Below are positions 26,045-33,041 of a stretch of DNA of 33,041 nucleotides, in pieces. Location of the stretch: positions 1-33,041 of the forward strand of contig RXJW01000054.1 of NCBI GenBank assembly GCA_003963005.1, written 5' to 3'. A program made the translations under genes and the position numbers. Within the stretch, counting starts at the first letter, position 1. Every line of letters begins with the position of its first letter. Source of the DNA: Burkholderiales bacterium (GTDB taxonomy: Bacteria > Pseudomonadota > Gammaproteobacteria > Burkholderiales > Burkholderiaceae_C). The notes beneath the pieces are model-generated. The model worked only from the letters and a program-made list of their open reading frames with translations. It searched no databases and was not told where the DNA came from.

Positions 26045-26542
26045 TCAGTCGTCCAGGCCCGGCAAAGGGCCGCTCGGGAACACCATGCTCTGCGTGGTGC
26101 GCACCACCACGCCGTCCTTGAAATGGACGTTGAACCGCATCCCGTAGCCGGACTGATCGGGTTCGATGGTCCAGTCCCAGACCTCTTCGCCGCTCTGACG
26201 GAACGCGACGCGGCTGCGCTCTCGCCCGAGCAGCCGGCTGACCTGCTCCGGCGTCATGCCAGGCTGGATGCGGGCTCGGCCGGCAGGCGTCAGGGCATCG
26301 ATCACACCGAGCAGCCGGCCGTCTGCACCCAGCCGCACCATCCAGGTGGAGCGGCCCATGGGCTGCGTCGAGTACTCGAGCGTGCGGCCGCCATCAGCTT
26401 CGGGCCAGACGCGGCCGGGAGCGCCGTAGAGCGCCACGACATCGGCTTCGCGGCTCGCGCCGACCTGCAGTCGGGCATCCCGGTCCGGTGTGGCGCAGCC
26501 GGCGAGCAGCAGCAGGCACAGGCTCAGGGCGGTCAGGCGCAT
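26045..26542 (-). CDS. outer membrane lipoprotein with two BamE/SmpA-like modules
   Basis: The 165-residue precursor has signal residues 1-15 and a lipobox Leu-Ala-Gly-Cys16. The mature protein contains two copies of the pattern Gly-Ala/Met-Ser/Thr-x4-Val-x2-Leu/Leu-x-Gly: residues 28-40 (Gly-Ala-Ser...Leu-Tyr-Gly-Ala-Pro) and 95-106 (Gly-Met-Thr...Leu-Leu-Gly-Arg). Each is followed by beta-strand sequence rich in Trp and Tyr, as in BamE/OmlA proteins. It is thus a tandem BamE-like lipoprotein, likely at the inner face of the outer membrane. It follows pyrD by 7 nt and is probably cotranscribed. It is not the single-domain BamE itself; its function is unknown. Confidence 0.83.
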   Translation of the reverse strand: MRLTALSLCLLLLAGCATPDRDARLQVGASREADVVALYGAPGRVWPEADGGRTLEYSTQPMGRSTWMVRLGADGRLLGVIDALTPAGRARIQPGMTPEQVSRLLGRERSRVAFRQSGEEVWDWTIEPDQSGYGMRFNVHFKDGVVVRTTQSMVFPSGPLPGLDD

Positions 26543-26549
26543 GGCGATG

Positions 26550-27590
26550 TCAGCGTCGGGCCAGGGCCCTGGCGCAGTGGCTCACCAGGGCCGGGCCTTC
26601 GTAGATGAGGCCGGTGTAGATCTGCACGAGGTCCGCGCCCGCCTCGATCTTGGCGCGTGCATCGGCGCCGCTCATGACGCCACCCACGCCGATGATCGGA
26701 TAGCCCGCGGGCAGCGCCGCCCGCAGCAGGCGGATGACGCGGTTGCTAGCCTCGAACACCGGCGCGCCCGACAGGCCGCCCGTCTCGTTCGCATGGGCCA
26801 GGCCCTGGACCTTGTCGCGGGCGATGGTGGTGTTGGTGGCGATGACGCCGTCGATGCCGTTGGCCTTGAGCGTCTGCGCGATGACGGCCACCTGGGCTTC
26901 TTCCAGGTCCGGTGCGATCTTGACGAACATCGGCACCTTGCGGCTGCTCTGGGCTTCGAGCTTCAGCTTGCGTTCCTGCAGCGTGCCGAGCAGCGCGTCC
27001 AGCGCCTCGTCGCTCTGCAGTGCCCGCAGGTTCTTGGTGTTCGGGCTGGAGATGTTGACGGTGATGTAGTCGGCATGCGGGAACACGCCTTCCAGGCCGA
27101 TCAGGTAGTCGTCCGCCGCGTTCTCGATGGGCGTGGCGGCGTTCTTGCCGATGTTCAGGCCGAGGATGCCGCCGGCCTGGCGGAAGCTGTGGGCCCGCTG
27201 CACGTTGGCCAGGAAGCTGGGCAGGCCTTCGTTGTTGAAGCCGAGCCGGTTGATGAGCGCGCGCGCTTCGGGCAGGCGGAACATGCGCGGCTTGTCGTTG
27301 CCCGGCTGGCCCTTGGGCGTGACCGTGCCGACCTCGATGAAGCCGAAGCCCATCGCGCCCAGGCCGTCGATGCAGCGGCCGTTCTTGTCCAGCCCGGCGG
27401 CCAGGCCGATGCGGTTCGGGAAGCGCAGACCGGCCACCGTCACCGGGTCGCTCACGCGCTCGCCGCACCAGAGCCACTGCGCCGGGGTGTTTTGCAGCCT
27501 GGCGATGCTGCCCAGCGTCAGCTCGTGGGCATGCTCCGGGTCCAGGCCGAAGAGGAAGGGGCGGGTGAGGGCGTAAGGGATCAGCGGCAT
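26550..27590 (-). CDS. pyrD: quinone-dependent dihydroorotate dehydrogenase (class 2)
   Basis: The 346-residue flavoenzyme oxidises dihydroorotate to orotate in pyrimidine synthesis and passes electrons to ubiquinone at the inner membrane. Class 2 features are an amphipathic N-terminal helix ([10 protein letters not shown]) and the catalytic Ser in Asn-Ile-Ser-Ser-Pro-Asn-Thr. FMN-binding residues are in Gly-Val-Gly-Gly-Val and [10 protein letters not shown]. I chose ATG at 27590; an in-frame TTG at 27599 would add three residues. GAGAAT lies 8 nt before the ATG. The LysR stop is 14 nt upstream, so some transcription from that gene is likely. Confidence 0.96.
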   Translation of the reverse strand: MPLIPYALTRPFLFGLDPEHAHELTLGSIARLQNTPAQWLWCGERVSDPVTVAGLRFPNRIGLAAGLDKNGRCIDGLGAMGFGFIEVGTVTPKGQPGNDKPRMFRLPEARALINRLGFNNEGLPSFLANVQRAHSFRQAGGILGLNIGKNAATPIENAADDYLIGLEGVFPHADYITVNISSPNTKNLRALQSDEALDALLGTLQERKLKLEAQSSRKVPMFVKIAPDLEEAQVAVIAQTLKANGIDGVIATNTTIARDKVQGLAHANETGGLSGAPVFEASNRVIRLLRAALPAGYPIIGVGGVMSGADARAKIEAGADLVQIYTGLIYEGPALVSHCARALARR

Positions 27591-27604
27591 AGCCCGCAAT
27601 TCTC

Positions 27605-28555
27605 TCAGGGTGCCCGGTCCCGGTCCCAGGGCGGGACGTCGCCCATCTTCTCGAGCATGAAGTCGATCAGCGCGCGCACCTTGGGCGCCGGGTGCCGGTT
27701 GGGCAGGTAGACGGCGTAGAGCGTGTCGGCATCCGCCGGGCCGCCCACGGGCTGCCAGCCCGGCAGCACGGCGCGCAGCCGGCCGGCGCGCAGGTCAGGC
27801 CCCACGGCATAGGTCGGCAGCACGGCCAGGCCCATGCCGGCCAGGGCGGCCACCCGCAGCGATTCACTGCTGTTGGCCGTGAGCCCGCTCTCGAAGCGCA
27901 AGGCACCGCGCGTCTCCACGTCCGCCTCACCCAGTTCCGCATGCCGGAAGCGCCAGCGGTCGGGCGACTGCAGGTAGCCGAAACGCAGGCAGCGATGGGC
28001 GGCGAGGTCGGCCACCGTCCGTGGCTCGCCCGAGGCCGCCAGGTAGGCCGGCGACGCGCAGAGCACGAAGCGGATCGGCGCGAGCCGCCGGGCCACGAGG
28101 CCGTCCGACGGCCGGGCCGTCAGGCGCAGGACCAGGTCGAAGCCCTCCTCGGCCAGGTCCACGTAGCGGTCGTTCAGCCCGAGCACCACGTCGAGCTGCG
28201 GATGGCGGGCGCAGAACTCCGCCAGCAGCGCCGTGAACTGCAGGTTGCCGAAGGCGGTGGAGACCGACATGCGCAGCACGCCGCGGGGCTCGTCGCGCCG
28301 GCCGGCCAGGTCGGACTCCATCGCCTGGGATTCGTCCAGCAAGCGCAAGGCGCGCTCGTAGACCGCGCGGCCCTCCGCCGTCGGGCTGACGCTGCGTGTC
28401 GTGCGGTGCAGCAGCCGCATGCCGAGCTGGTCTTCCAGCCGCACCACCTGCTTGCTGACGGCCGACTTGGTGGTGCCGAGCAGCCGCGCCGCACCCGAGA
28501 AACCGCGGGCGTCCACGACGCGGGCGAAGGCTTGGAGGTCTTCGAGACGTCCCAT
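27605..28555 (-). CDS. LysR-family transcriptional regulator
   Basis: The 316-residue protein has an N-terminal winged helix-turn-helix ([15 protein letters not shown], recognition helix with Ser-Ala-Val-Ser-Lys-Gln) and a linker helix. The C-terminal periplasmic-binding-like sensor domain is about residues 90-300. The Thr-Lys-Ser-Ala-Val-Ser and Arg-Thr-Thr-Arg-Ser-Val-Ser-Pro-Thr wing resemble the CrgA/AaeR-like subgroup. I chose ATG at 28555; the long upstream extension is not conserved in character and covers the divergent promoter. It faces an EamA transporter gene across 103 bp, the usual layout for a LysR protein that controls its divergent neighbour. Confidence 0.93.
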   Translation of the reverse strand: MGRLEDLQAFARVVDARGFSGAARLLGTTKSAVSKQVVRLEDQLGMRLLHRTTRSVSPTAEGRAVYERALRLLDESQAMESDLAGRRDEPRGVLRMSVSTAFGNLQFTALLAEFCARHPQLDVVLGLNDRYVDLAEEGFDLVLRLTARPSDGLVARRLAPIRFVLCASPAYLAASGEPRTVADLAAHRCLRFGYLQSPDRWRFRHAELGEADVETRGALRFESGLTANSSESLRVAALAGMGLAVLPTYAVGPDLRAGRLRAVLPGWQPVGGPADADTLYAVYLPNRHPAPKVRALIDFMLEKMGDVPPWDRDRAP

Positions 28556-28658
28556 CACTGTGCTCCGTTTGGAAACTCTGAATCGACTAGTCGGTGGATT
28601 GTGTCCTGGATCATCGATTTCTACAGTGGTCGCCTGCTTGTTCACCCCGGAGCCGACG
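28556..28658. promoter_or_regulatory. LysR / EamA divergent control region
   Basis: The 103 bp hold a perfect 10-bp palindrome CGACTAGTCG (28584-28593) inside a second inverted pair AATC-N12-GATT (28581-28600), a plausible LysR operator. For the transporter, TTGTGT (28599-28604) and TACAGT (28622-28627) are spaced by 17 bp as a weak sigma-70 promoter, with the operator touching the -35. A GGAG ribosome site at 28649-28652 precedes the ATG at 28659 by 6 nt. No comparable promoter is clear on the minus strand. Confidence 0.5.
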
Positions 28659-29585
28659 ATGGCCACCACCACCTTGCCCCCTTGCGCCGCGCGGTCCTTC
28701 AAGCCGAGCCTGCCGACCCGGCTGCTGGCCGCGCTGGCCGCCTCCAGCCTGCCCTTGCTGTTCATCGTGCTGTGGAGCAGCGGCTACGTGGCCGGCAAGC
28801 TGGCCCTGTCGCACACCGGGCCGCTCACGCTCCTGGCACTGCGCTTCGGTCTCGCCGCCCTCGTGCTGATCGCCGTGGCGATCGCCACCGGGGCGCCGTG
28901 GCCGCACCGGGCGCGCGCCTGGGGGCATCTGGCCGTGGTCGGGCTGCTGATGCAGGTGCTGCACTTCTCGTGCATCTACTTCGCGCTGCGGTGGGGCCTG
29001 GCGGCCGGTGTGGCGGGCCTGCTGATCGGTCTGATGCCGCTGGCCACCGCGGTCGGTGCGCACCTGTGGCTGGCCGAGCGCCTGGGGGCGCGGCAGGCGC
29101 TGGGCCTGCTGGGCGGCCTGGCCGGTGTGGCCCTCGTCGTGGCCGAGAAGCCGCTCGGCGGCGCGGGGCCGGCCTACGTCGCGGCCGGGGTCGGCCTGCT
29201 CGGCCTCGTGGCTGGCACGCTCTACCAGAAGCGCCATTGCGCCCACATGGACCTGCGCAGTGGCGCCGGCGTGCAGATGGCGGTCTCGGCCGTCGCGGTG
29301 GCCGCGGTGGCCGGGCCGGTGGAAGGCTTCGCCGTGGACTGGCAGCCGGAACTCGTCGGGGCCTGGCTGTGGCTGGGCCTGGTCAACTCGATCGGGGCTT
29401 TCAGCTTAATGTTCCTCATGATCCGGCGCGGCCAGGCGGGGCAGGTGGCGCGGCTGTTCTTCCTGATCCCCGGGGTGTCGGCGCTGATGGGTTTCGTGCT
29501 GCTGGGAGAGCGTCTGGCGTCGCTGGCCCTCGTCGGCTTCGCGCTTTCGGCCGTCGCGGTGTGCCTGGCCTCCGGGAAGCGGTGA
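28659..29585 (+). CDS. EamA-family (DMT) transporter
   Basis: The 308-residue protein has about ten hydrophobic helices in two EamA repeats (about 20-145 and 165-300), typical of drug/metabolite efflux or exporter proteins such as YdcZ/RhtA relatives. Trp-Ser-Ser-Gly-Tyr-Val-Ala-Gly-Lys in helix 1 and Glu-Arg-Leu-Gly in the repeat junctions are family hallmarks. A start at 28659 follows a GGAG site at good spacing. It probably exports a small metabolite under the control of the divergent LysR protein. The following DAHP synthase is 32 nt away but has its own box. Confidence 0.9.
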   Translation: MATTTLPPCAARSFKPSLPTRLLAALAASSLPLLFIVLWSSGYVAGKLALSHTGPLTLLALRFGLAALVLIAVAIATGAPWPHRARAWGHLAVVGLLMQVLHFSCIYFALRWGLAAGVAGLLIGLMPLATAVGAHLWLAERLGARQALGLLGGLAGVALVVAEKPLGGAGPAYVAAGVGLLGLVAGTLYQKRHCAHMDLRSGAGVQMAVSAVAVAAVAGPVEGFAVDWQPELVGAWLWLGLVNSIGAFSLMFLMIRRGQAGQVARLFFLIPGVSALMGFVLLGERLASLALVGFALSAVAVCLASGKR

Positions 29586-29589
29586 AAAT
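29584..29589 (+). promoter_or_regulatory. putative -10 box (GAAAAT) of the DAHP synthase gene
   Basis: GAAAAT overlaps the end of the transporter gene. A start near 29596 would leave a leader of about 22 nt carrying a GGGAG ribosome site (29604-29608), 9 nt before the ATG at 29618. The -35 match is poor, so the assignment is tentative. Confidence 0.3.
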
Positions 29590-29617
29590 CGCGGGCTTGA
29601 CCCGGGAGCCCCCTCGC

Positions 29618-30739
29618 ATGAAAACCCTCGACAACCCCCGCCTCGACCGTGAAGCCGGTTCCCGCGACGAAACCCGCGACACCACCCGCACCGACGACAC
29701 CCGCATCGGCGCCGTGCGCGCGCTGATCAGCCCGGCCCTGCTGCTGGAAGAGCTGCCCATCCCGGACGCCACGCTGGAACTCGTCGAGCAGGCCCGCCAG
29801 CAGATCAGCGACGTGCTGCACGGCCGCGACGACCGGCTGCTGGTCATCGTCGGCCCGTGCTCCATCCACGACCACGACCAGGCGATGGACTACGCCCGGC
29901 TGCTCAAGACCACGCGCGACGAACTCAGCCGCGACCTGCTCATCGTCATGCGCGTCTACTTCGAGAAGCCACGCACGACGGTGGGCTGGAAGGGCTACAT
30001 CAACGACCCGCGCCTGGACGGCAGCTTCCACATGAACGAAGGCCTGCGCCTGGCGCGGCAGCTGCTGCTGGACGTGAACGGCCTGGGGCTGCCCGCGGGC
30101 ACCGAGTTCCTGGACCTGCTCTCGCCGCAGTACATCTCCGACCTGATCGCCTGGGGCGCGATCGGCGCACGCACCACCGAAAGCCAGAGCCACCGCCAGC
30201 TGGCCTCGGGCCTGAGCTGCCCGGTGGGCTTCAAGAACGGCACCGACGGCGGCATCAAGGTCGCGAGCGACGCCGTGCTGGCCGCGAGCAGCGCGCATGC
30301 CTTCATGGGCATGACCAAGATGGGCACGGCCGCCATCTTCGAGACGCGCGGCAACCAGGACTGCCACGTGATCCTGCGCGGCGGCAAGGCGCCGAACTAC
30401 GACGCCGCCTCCGTCAATGCGGCCTGCGATGCGCTCAAGGCCTCGGGCCTGCGCGAGCAGGTCATGATCGACTTCTCGCACGCCAACTCCAGCAAGAAGT
30501 ACGAGCGCCAGGTGGACGTGGGCCGTGACGTGGCCGGCCAGATCGCCGGGGGCGACCACCGCATCACCGGCGTGATGATCGAGAGCCACCTGCAGCCCGG
30601 CCGCCAGGACCTCGCCGAGGGCCAGACCAAGGCGGACCTGAAGCCCGGCGTGTCCATCACCGACGCCTGCCTGGGCTGGGCGCAGACCGAGCCCTTGCTG
30701 CGCGAACTGGCTGCCGCGGTGCAGAAGCGCCGCGGCTGA
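29618..30739 (+). CDS. aroG: 3-deoxy-7-phosphoheptulonate synthase (type I, AroG/AroF-like)
   Basis: The 373-residue enzyme condenses phosphoenolpyruvate and erythrose 4-phosphate, the first step of the shikimate pathway. Motifs present include Val-Gly-Pro-Cys-Ser-Ile-His-Asp, Met-Arg-Val-Tyr-Phe-Glu-Lys-Pro-Arg-Thr, Gly-Ala-Arg-Thr-Thr-Glu-Ser-Gln, Gly-Phe-Lys-Asn-Gly-Thr-Asp-Gly and Asp-Phe-Ser-His-Ala-Asn-Ser-Ser-Lys. These supply metal ligands (Cys, His, Glu, Asp) and phosphate contacts. The N-terminal 35 residues are longer and more charged than in E. coli. I cannot tell which aromatic amino acid inhibits it, so aroG is a family label. Confidence 0.95.
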   Translation: MKTLDNPRLDREAGSRDETRDTTRTDDTRIGAVRALISPALLLEELPIPDATLELVEQARQQISDVLHGRDDRLLVIVGPCSIHDHDQAMDYARLLKTTRDELSRDLLIVMRVYFEKPRTTVGWKGYINDPRLDGSFHMNEGLRLARQLLLDVNGLGLPAGTEFLDLLSPQYISDLIAWGAIGARTTESQSHRQLASGLSCPVGFKNGTDGGIKVASDAVLAASSAHAFMGMTKMGTAAIFETRGNQDCHVILRGGKAPNYDAASVNAACDALKASGLREQVMIDFSHANSSKKYERQVDVGRDVAGQIAGGDHRITGVMIESHLQPGRQDLAEGQTKADLKPGVSITDACLGWAQTEPLLRELAAAVQKRRG

Positions 30740-30954
30740 TTCACCGCCCCGGCCGCTCGCCGGCCCTGCCGACGGCGCGGCTGTGAAGGGGGGCGAAGGG
30801 GCGGCCTGGGGCAGCCCGGCGCCGGGCCCGTGCCGCGGCTGGCGACCAGTCGGACGCCGTTCGCGCCCGCGCGTCGCCATTCGTCGCAGGCCCCTCGCGC
30901 CACCGCCCGGCGGTTTCCATGATGCAGCCATCGACTGCTCAACCGGAGACCGCC
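30740..30954. other. 215-bp GC-rich gap between DAHP synthase and DUF2141 gene
   Basis: The gap holds a small hairpin right after the DAHP synthase stop (GGCCG 30751-30755 with CGGCC 30761-30765) and a perfect 14-bp palindrome GCCCGGCGCCGGGC at 30814-30827. There is no T run, no clear -10/-35 pair and no conserved-looking reading frame. A GGAG site (30945-30948) serves the next gene. The promoter for the next pair of genes should lie here but I cannot place it. Confidence 0.5.
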
Positions 30955-31386
30955 ATGAAGCCCCTCGCTGCCCTGACCCTCACCCTGGCCACGCTGCTGC
31001 CGCTGGCCAGCCAGGCCGCCGACCTCACGCTGGACGTGCAAGGCCTGGACACGCGCCGGCTGCAGGGCGCCCAGCTCATGGTGGCCGTGTTCGCCGAGCC
31101 CGCGCAGTGGTTGAAGCAGCCCACCCTGGGCCGCCGCTTCAGCCTGGAGGGCGCGGCTGACGGCCGCATCACCGTCGTGCTGAAGGACTTGCCGGAGGGG
31201 CCGATTGCGGTCACGGTGTTCCAGGACGCCAACGGCAACGGGCGCCTGGACATGAATGCGATGGGCATGCCGGTGGAGCCGTTCGGCTTCTCCAACGATG
31301 CGGTCGGGCAGTTCGGCCCGCCGACGTTCGAGCAGGCGGTCGTGCGCCCGGTGGCCGGGCAGCCGTTGTCCATCCGGCTGAACTGA
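30955..31386 (+). CDS. exported DUF2141-family protein
   Basis: The 143-residue precursor has a signal peptide (1-21, ending Gln-Ala-Ala) and a beta-sandwich type DUF2141 domain. The family signature is clear: Phe-Gln-Asp91-Ala-Asn93-Gly-Asn95-Gly-Arg-Leu-Asp99, an EF-hand-like acidic loop that may bind calcium, followed by Gly-Met-Pro-Val-Glu-Pro-Phe-Gly-Phe-Ser-Asn. The start at 30955 follows a GGAG site by 6 nt; an in-frame ATG at 30919 would put 12 residues in front of the signal peptide. It precedes the carotenoid oxygenase gene by 12 nt. Its function is not known. Confidence 0.88.
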   Translation: MKPLAALTLTLATLLPLASQAADLTLDVQGLDTRRLQGAQLMVAVFAEPAQWLKQPTLGRRFSLEGAADGRITVVLKDLPEGPIAVTVFQDANGNGRLDMNAMGMPVEPFGFSNDAVGQFGPPTFEQAVVRPVAGQPLSIRLN

Positions 31387-31398
31387 GCGGAGGCCCTC

Positions 31399-32880
31399 AT
31401 GAGCACGACCCGCCGCTCCCTGCTCACCGCACTGCTGGCCAGTGGCCTCAGCCCTGAACTGCTCGCATTGGGCCTGCCAGATGCCGGTTTCGCCGCGAAC
31501 GCGCCCGAGCTGGCGCCGCTGCAGGGCCTGGCCGGGCAGGATCTGGACACCCCGCGTGCCGAGATCGAAGGCCGGCTGCCGGCCGCGCTGCGCGGGCGCC
31601 TGTTCCGCAACGGGCCCGGCCTGATGGCGCGCGGCGGCGAGCGCTACCGCCATTGGTTCGACGGGGATGGCTTCGTGCAGTCCTGGCAGCTCGAAGACGG
31701 CCAGGCCCGTCACCGCGGCCGCTTCGTGCAGACCGAGAAGTTCAAGGCCGAACAGGCCGCCGGCCGCTTCCTGCTGCCGGCCTTCGGCACGGCCATCCCC
31801 GCGCAGCGGCCGGTGCGCGGGCCGGACAACCTCAATGCCGCCAACACCAGCGTGCTGCAGCAGGGCAACGCGCTGTACGCGCTGTGGGAAGGCGGCAGCG
31901 CCTACGAGCTGGACCCAGCCACGCTCGCCACGCGCGGCGTGAAGACCTGGGCGCCCGAACTGCGTGGCATGCCGTTCTCGGCCCATCCGAAGGTCGAGCC
32001 GGACGGCACCGTCTGGAACTTCGGGACCTACAACGGCCGGCTCGTCGTCTACGAGATCGATGCCGCGGGCGCGGTGCGCCGGCATGCCGTGCTGGACACG
32101 ACGGCGCCGGCCATGCTGCATGACTTCGCCGTGTCGGAGCGGCACCTCGTCTTCCTGCTCGCACCGATCGCCATCGACATGGCGGCCGTGCGCGCCGGCA
32201 GCTCGATGATCGACGCGATGCAATGGGCCGGCGAGCAGCCCACGCGCGTGCTCGTCGTGGACAAGGCCGACTTCAGCCGGCAGCGGGTGTTCGAGATGCC
32301 GGCAGCGCACGTCTTCCACTTCGGCAACGCCTGGGACGACGGCACAGTGCTGCGCGTCGACTACGTGCAGAGCACGCCGCTGCCGGAGTTCAACGTCGCC
32401 GCACGGCAGATCATGCGCGGCGAGCGCACCAACCGCGACGTCTCCACGCCGCGGGTGCTGGAGATCAACCTGCAGACCGGGCGGCTGAACGTGGCAAGCC
32501 GCAGCGAGGCGGTCGAGTTCCCGGTGGTGGATCCGCGGCGAGTGGCGCAGCGCCACCGTTTCGTCTGGTACCCGACGGCCATCGACACCGGCGAGCGCTG
32601 GGGCTTCAACGGCCTGATGCGGCTGGACATCGAGAGCGGGGCGCGGGAGGGCTTCAGCTTCGGCGCCGGCACCGTGGTGGAAGAGCACGTGATGGTCCCG
32701 CGGCCCGGCAGCAGCCGGGAAGGGGAGGGCTGGCTCGTCGGCACCGGCTACGACATGGGCCGCCAGCGCAGCTTCCTCACGGTGTTCGATGCCATGCGCC
32801 TGGCCGACGGCCCGGTGGCGCGCGCCTGGCTGCCGTACTGGGTGCCGTACGGCTTCCATGGGCGGTTTTACGCCGGCTGA
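31399..32880 (+). CDS. carotenoid oxygenase (retinal pigment epithelium membrane protein family), Tat-exported
   Basis: The 493-residue precursor belongs to the carotenoid cleavage dioxygenase family, seven-bladed propellers that cut double bonds in carotenoids, apocarotenoids, stilbenes or lignin-like compounds. The four iron histidines are His196, His241, His307 and His487. The N-terminus (Thr-Thr-Arg-Arg-Ser-Leu-Leu-Thr, then a hydrophobic stretch to about residue 33) is a likely Tat signal, so the folded iron enzyme would act in the periplasm. A GGAG site precedes the ATG. Its pairing with the DUF2141 gene at 12 nt implies a shared job. The substrate is unknown. Confidence 0.9.
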   Translation: MSTTRRSLLTALLASGLSPELLALGLPDAGFAANAPELAPLQGLAGQDLDTPRAEIEGRLPAALRGRLFRNGPGLMARGGERYRHWFDGDGFVQSWQLEDGQARHRGRFVQTEKFKAEQAAGRFLLPAFGTAIPAQRPVRGPDNLNAANTSVLQQGNALYALWEGGSAYELDPATLATRGVKTWAPELRGMPFSAHPKVEPDGTVWNFGTYNGRLVVYEIDAAGAVRRHAVLDTTAPAMLHDFAVSERHLVFLLAPIAIDMAAVRAGSSMIDAMQWAGEQPTRVLVVDKADFSRQRVFEMPAAHVFHFGNAWDDGTVLRVDYVQSTPLPEFNVAARQIMRGERTNRDVSTPRVLEINLQTGRLNVASRSEAVEFPVVDPRRVAQRHRFVWYPTAIDTGERWGFNGLMRLDIESGAREGFSFGAGTVVEEHVMVPRPGSSREGEGWLVGTGYDMGRQRSFLTVFDAMRLADGPVARAWLPYWVPYGFHGRFYAG

Positions 32881-33041
32881 GCTGCGCCGCGGGTGGTGAG
32901 GGGTCGGTGCCGGCGTTGGTGGCGTCGAGGGTTGGTGATGGCAGGTCTAGGCTGATCTCGGTCGTTCGCGGTGCGGGCTTGAGTGACCGCGTTCGCCGAA
33001 AGCAGTCGCCTTACGCACCTGAGCAAACCATCCATTCATGG
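32881..33041. other. right-end intergenic stretch, no gene seen
   Basis: The 161 bases after the oxygenase stop show no conserved-looking frame. A loose inverted repeat pairs CGCGGT (32967-32972) with ACCGCG (32986-32991) over a 13-nt loop. There is no T run, so a terminator for the oxygenase cannot be called. The last bases reach an ATG (33038-33040) that cannot be judged at the edge. Confidence 0.4.

Noticed and set aside
27591..27599. TTG start for pyrD
   Set aside because: The class 2 family normally begins close to the amphipathic helix reached by the ATG at 27590. The TTG adds only three residues and remains possible.
26490..27710. A 406-codon forward frame opposite pyrD
   Set aside because: It is the complement of a complete, motif-rich pyrD gene, and its composition is low in hydrophobic periodicity.
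30919..30954. An earlier ATG for the DUF2141 gene
   Set aside because: The extra 12 residues would precede the signal peptide, and the GGAG site fits the start at 30955.

Overview
The window is a GC-rich, gene-dense chromosomal segment of a betaproteobacterium, most likely Burkholderiales of the Rubrivivax/Leptothrix/Roseateles type. That placement rests on codon use (G or C at most third positions), frequent 4-bp ATGA or GTGA start/stop overlaps, and local gene orders such as dapA-bamC-metallohydrolase. It is inferred from gene content, not from a marker-gene search. I see no rRNA, tRNA, insertion sequence, phage gene or CRISPR array. Almost every gene is a recognisable housekeeping or metabolic gene.

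Positions 100-10421 (+) form one tight block. It starts with a BMP-type nucleoside ABC importer (binding protein, double ATPase, two permeases) followed by cytidine deaminase, purine nucleoside phosphorylase, deoC and deoA. Together these import nucleosides and break them into bases and (deoxy)ribose phosphates. With no gap, the block runs on into trmB, coaBC and dut.

Positions 10508-13096 hold a SlyD-like prolyl isomerase (-), divergent from roxA (ribosomal protein uL16 hydroxylase, +). They are followed by a hypothetical gene and a tiny Ala-rich lipoprotein with its own promoter, a foldable leader and a strong terminator.

Positions 13173-19377 (-) read, in transcription order: exported amidohydrolase, MFS transporter, a 41-residue membrane protein, a methyltransferase, dapA, bamC and an MBL-fold hydrolase. 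The first four look like one coupled unit. A TAAAAT box before dapA suggests a second promoter for the last three.

Positions 19485-26008 (+) carry both topoisomerase IV subunits, parE and parC, at the ends of a five-gene chain. Between them lie a histone-deacetylase-family enzyme, a GNAT acetyltransferase and a lytic transglycosylase, and every junction is a 4-bp or shorter overlap.

Positions 26045-28555 (-) carry a LysR regulator, pyrD and a two-module BamE-like lipoprotein. Divergent from the LysR gene are an EamA transporter and a DAHP synthase (28659-30739, +). The window ends with an exported DUF2141 protein and a Tat-exported carotenoid oxygenase (30955-32880, +).

I find no convincing wholly new system. 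The items most worth a second look are the parE-HDAC-GNAT-transglycosylase-parC chain, the coupled amidohydrolase/MFS/micropeptide/methyltransferase unit, the DUF2141/carotenoid oxygenase pair, and -10-like boxes lying only 6-9 nt before several start codons.
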